DNA of 64,000 nt from Croceicoccus marinus. GTDB lineage: Bacteria > Pseudomonadota > Alphaproteobacteria > Sphingomonadales > Sphingomonadaceae. The stretch lies in the NCBI RefSeq assembly GCF_001661675.2, contig NZ_CP019603.1, positions 697,622 through 761,621 of the forward strand. The letters are read 5' to 3'. Position numbers and translations under genes: made by a program. The notes beneath the pieces were generated by a model, which was not told where the DNA came from, searched no databases, and saw nothing but the letters and a program-made list of their open reading frames with translations. Each line of letters starts with the position of its first letter. The first letter of the stretch is position 1. Below, in pieces: positions 63,299 through 64,000 of this stretch.

Positions 63299-64000
63299 TC
63301 ATGCCGCAAAATTGGATCTGCAGCGCTGGAGTTCATCCCGCAATGTCTGCACCAATCTGGCGGCCGGCATGGCGCGGGTTAGCGGTGCGCCTTGCCCGGC
63401 CCATTGAGCACCAAAGCCATGCTCGCATTTTGCCTTTGCTGCCGTGTGGAGAGCTTTGCCGGCATCATAGGCTATCGGATAATCCGGCGGCACGCGTCCT
63501 CCCAATTCATCGGCCAACGCCGTGAAGCGGTTCGCGAGCGCTCGTGCTGGACGACCGGAAATGAGCGATGTGAGTATGGTGTGATACGCCCCTGGACCAC
63601 GCAGCGCCGCTCGATACGCATCATCCGCAGCTGACTCCGGGCAAGCTATGAACGCAGTGCCGAGTTGCGCCGCGACCGCGCCGAGATCGAGCGCGGCAGC
63701 GATACCGGCACCATCCATAATTCCACCGGCGGCTATGACGGGCAAGCCGAGCTCTCGAACCAGCAATCGGGTCAGTGCGAGGGTCGACAACGCATCATCT
63801 GGCGCAGCGGGATCGAATACGCCACGATGACCGCCAGCCTCGATGCCCTGCGCGACGATCGCATCGATACCGGCGGACCTGATAGCGCGAGCCTCGTCAA
63901 GGCTGGTCGCGGTCGCCATCAGATAGATGCCTCGCCCACGCAACGCCGATAACGTGTCAGCGGAGGGCAGCCCGAAGTGGAAGCTGACGACCGGTGGTGC
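63299..64000 (-). CDS. Nitronate monooxygenase (2-nitropropane dioxygenase family), C-terminal part
   Basis: The frame enters from the right edge (PPVVSFHFGLPSADTLSALR) and runs 233 codons to a TGA at 63299. Motifs are the FMN-barrel VAQGIEAGGHRGVFD, LPVIAAGGIMDGAGIAAALD with LGAVAAQLGTAF, and a C-terminal AQWAGQGAPLTRAMPAARLV. These FMN enzymes oxidise alkyl nitronates to carbonyl compounds and nitrite, detoxifying propionate-3-nitronate. About the first 100 residues lie outside the window. No partner gene is visible. Confidence 0.88.
   Translation of the reverse strand, partial: APPVVSFHFGLPSADTLSALRGRGIYLMATATSLDEARAIRSAGIDAIVAQGIEAGGHRGVFDPAAPDDALSTLALTRLLVRELGLPVIAAGGIMDGAGIAAALDLGAVAAQLGTAFIACPESAADDAYRAALRGPGAYHTILTSLISGRPARALANRFTALADELGGRVPPDYPIAYDAGKALHTAAKAKCEHGFGAQWAGQGAPLTRAMPAARLVQTLRDELQRCRSNFAA

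Noticed and set aside
1..64000. Searched by eye for CRISPR-like spaced repeats, tRNA and rRNA
   Set aside because: No regularly spaced short repeats, CCA-ended cloverleaf or rRNA segment was recognised; the only long repeats are IS copies.

Overview
The window looks like DNA from a high-GC alphaproteobacterium, most likely a sphingomonad (Novosphingobium/Sphingobium type). This rests on the GC-rich coding style and the gene families present: an extradiol ring-cleavage cluster, a nitronate monooxygenase, and many IS66, IS5, IS21 and IS630 elements. It is an inference from gene content, not a taxonomic test. No rRNA, tRNA, CRISPR array or replication origin was recognised.

Layout. (1) 1-7984 is an ordered catabolic cluster. 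Two MFS transporters diverge at its left end. A tightly packed operon follows: two-domain extradiol dioxygenase, alpha/beta hydrolase, DUF2218 protein, cupin, FAH-family protein, and a sugar-isomerase-like TIM barrel coupled to a DUF6379-type protein. The last pair resembles the alpha and beta subunits of C-glycoside deglycosidases, so the operon may degrade an aromatic compound, possibly one linked to a sugar. (2) 8087-8880 holds small ORFs and a frameshifted relative of translation factor IF-1. (3) 9124-16909 is IS debris: two broken IS3 elements, an IS21 end, and an IS66 whose tnpC is split by a serine-recombinase element with a DUF5372-like gene.

(4) 16910-38244 is an accessory island rich in nucleic-acid enzymes and possible conflict genes. 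It carries an exonuclease-like protein, an HNH nuclease overlapping a HipA kinase, a nucleotidyltransferase with a small partner, and a DUF2779 Cas4-like nuclease/RNase H fusion. It also has a GIY-YIG-like gene interrupted by IS5, several unknowns, and a three-gene minus-strand operon (DUF7662-like plus two membrane/coiled-coil proteins). That operon diverges from a giant exonuclease-RecQ-UvrD fusion, which is followed by a TPR-like protein. This is the best place to look for an undescribed defence system.

(5) 38552-53775 is a set of nested transposons. An IS21 (interrupted by IS256) abuts a truncated IS630. The IS630 is interrupted by an IS5 identical to the earlier copy, and again by an 8.9 kb composite whose 1,491-bp ends are inverted copies of an IS110 region. 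Inside the composite an IS66-type element is interrupted by a trio of tyrosine recombinases (a RIT element). (6) 53776-64000 has a membrane acyltransferase, two more IS66 copies with clean 8-bp target duplications, a Flp-pilin-like protein, a PilZ protein, a CheY-like receiver, and a nitronate monooxygenase running off the right edge.
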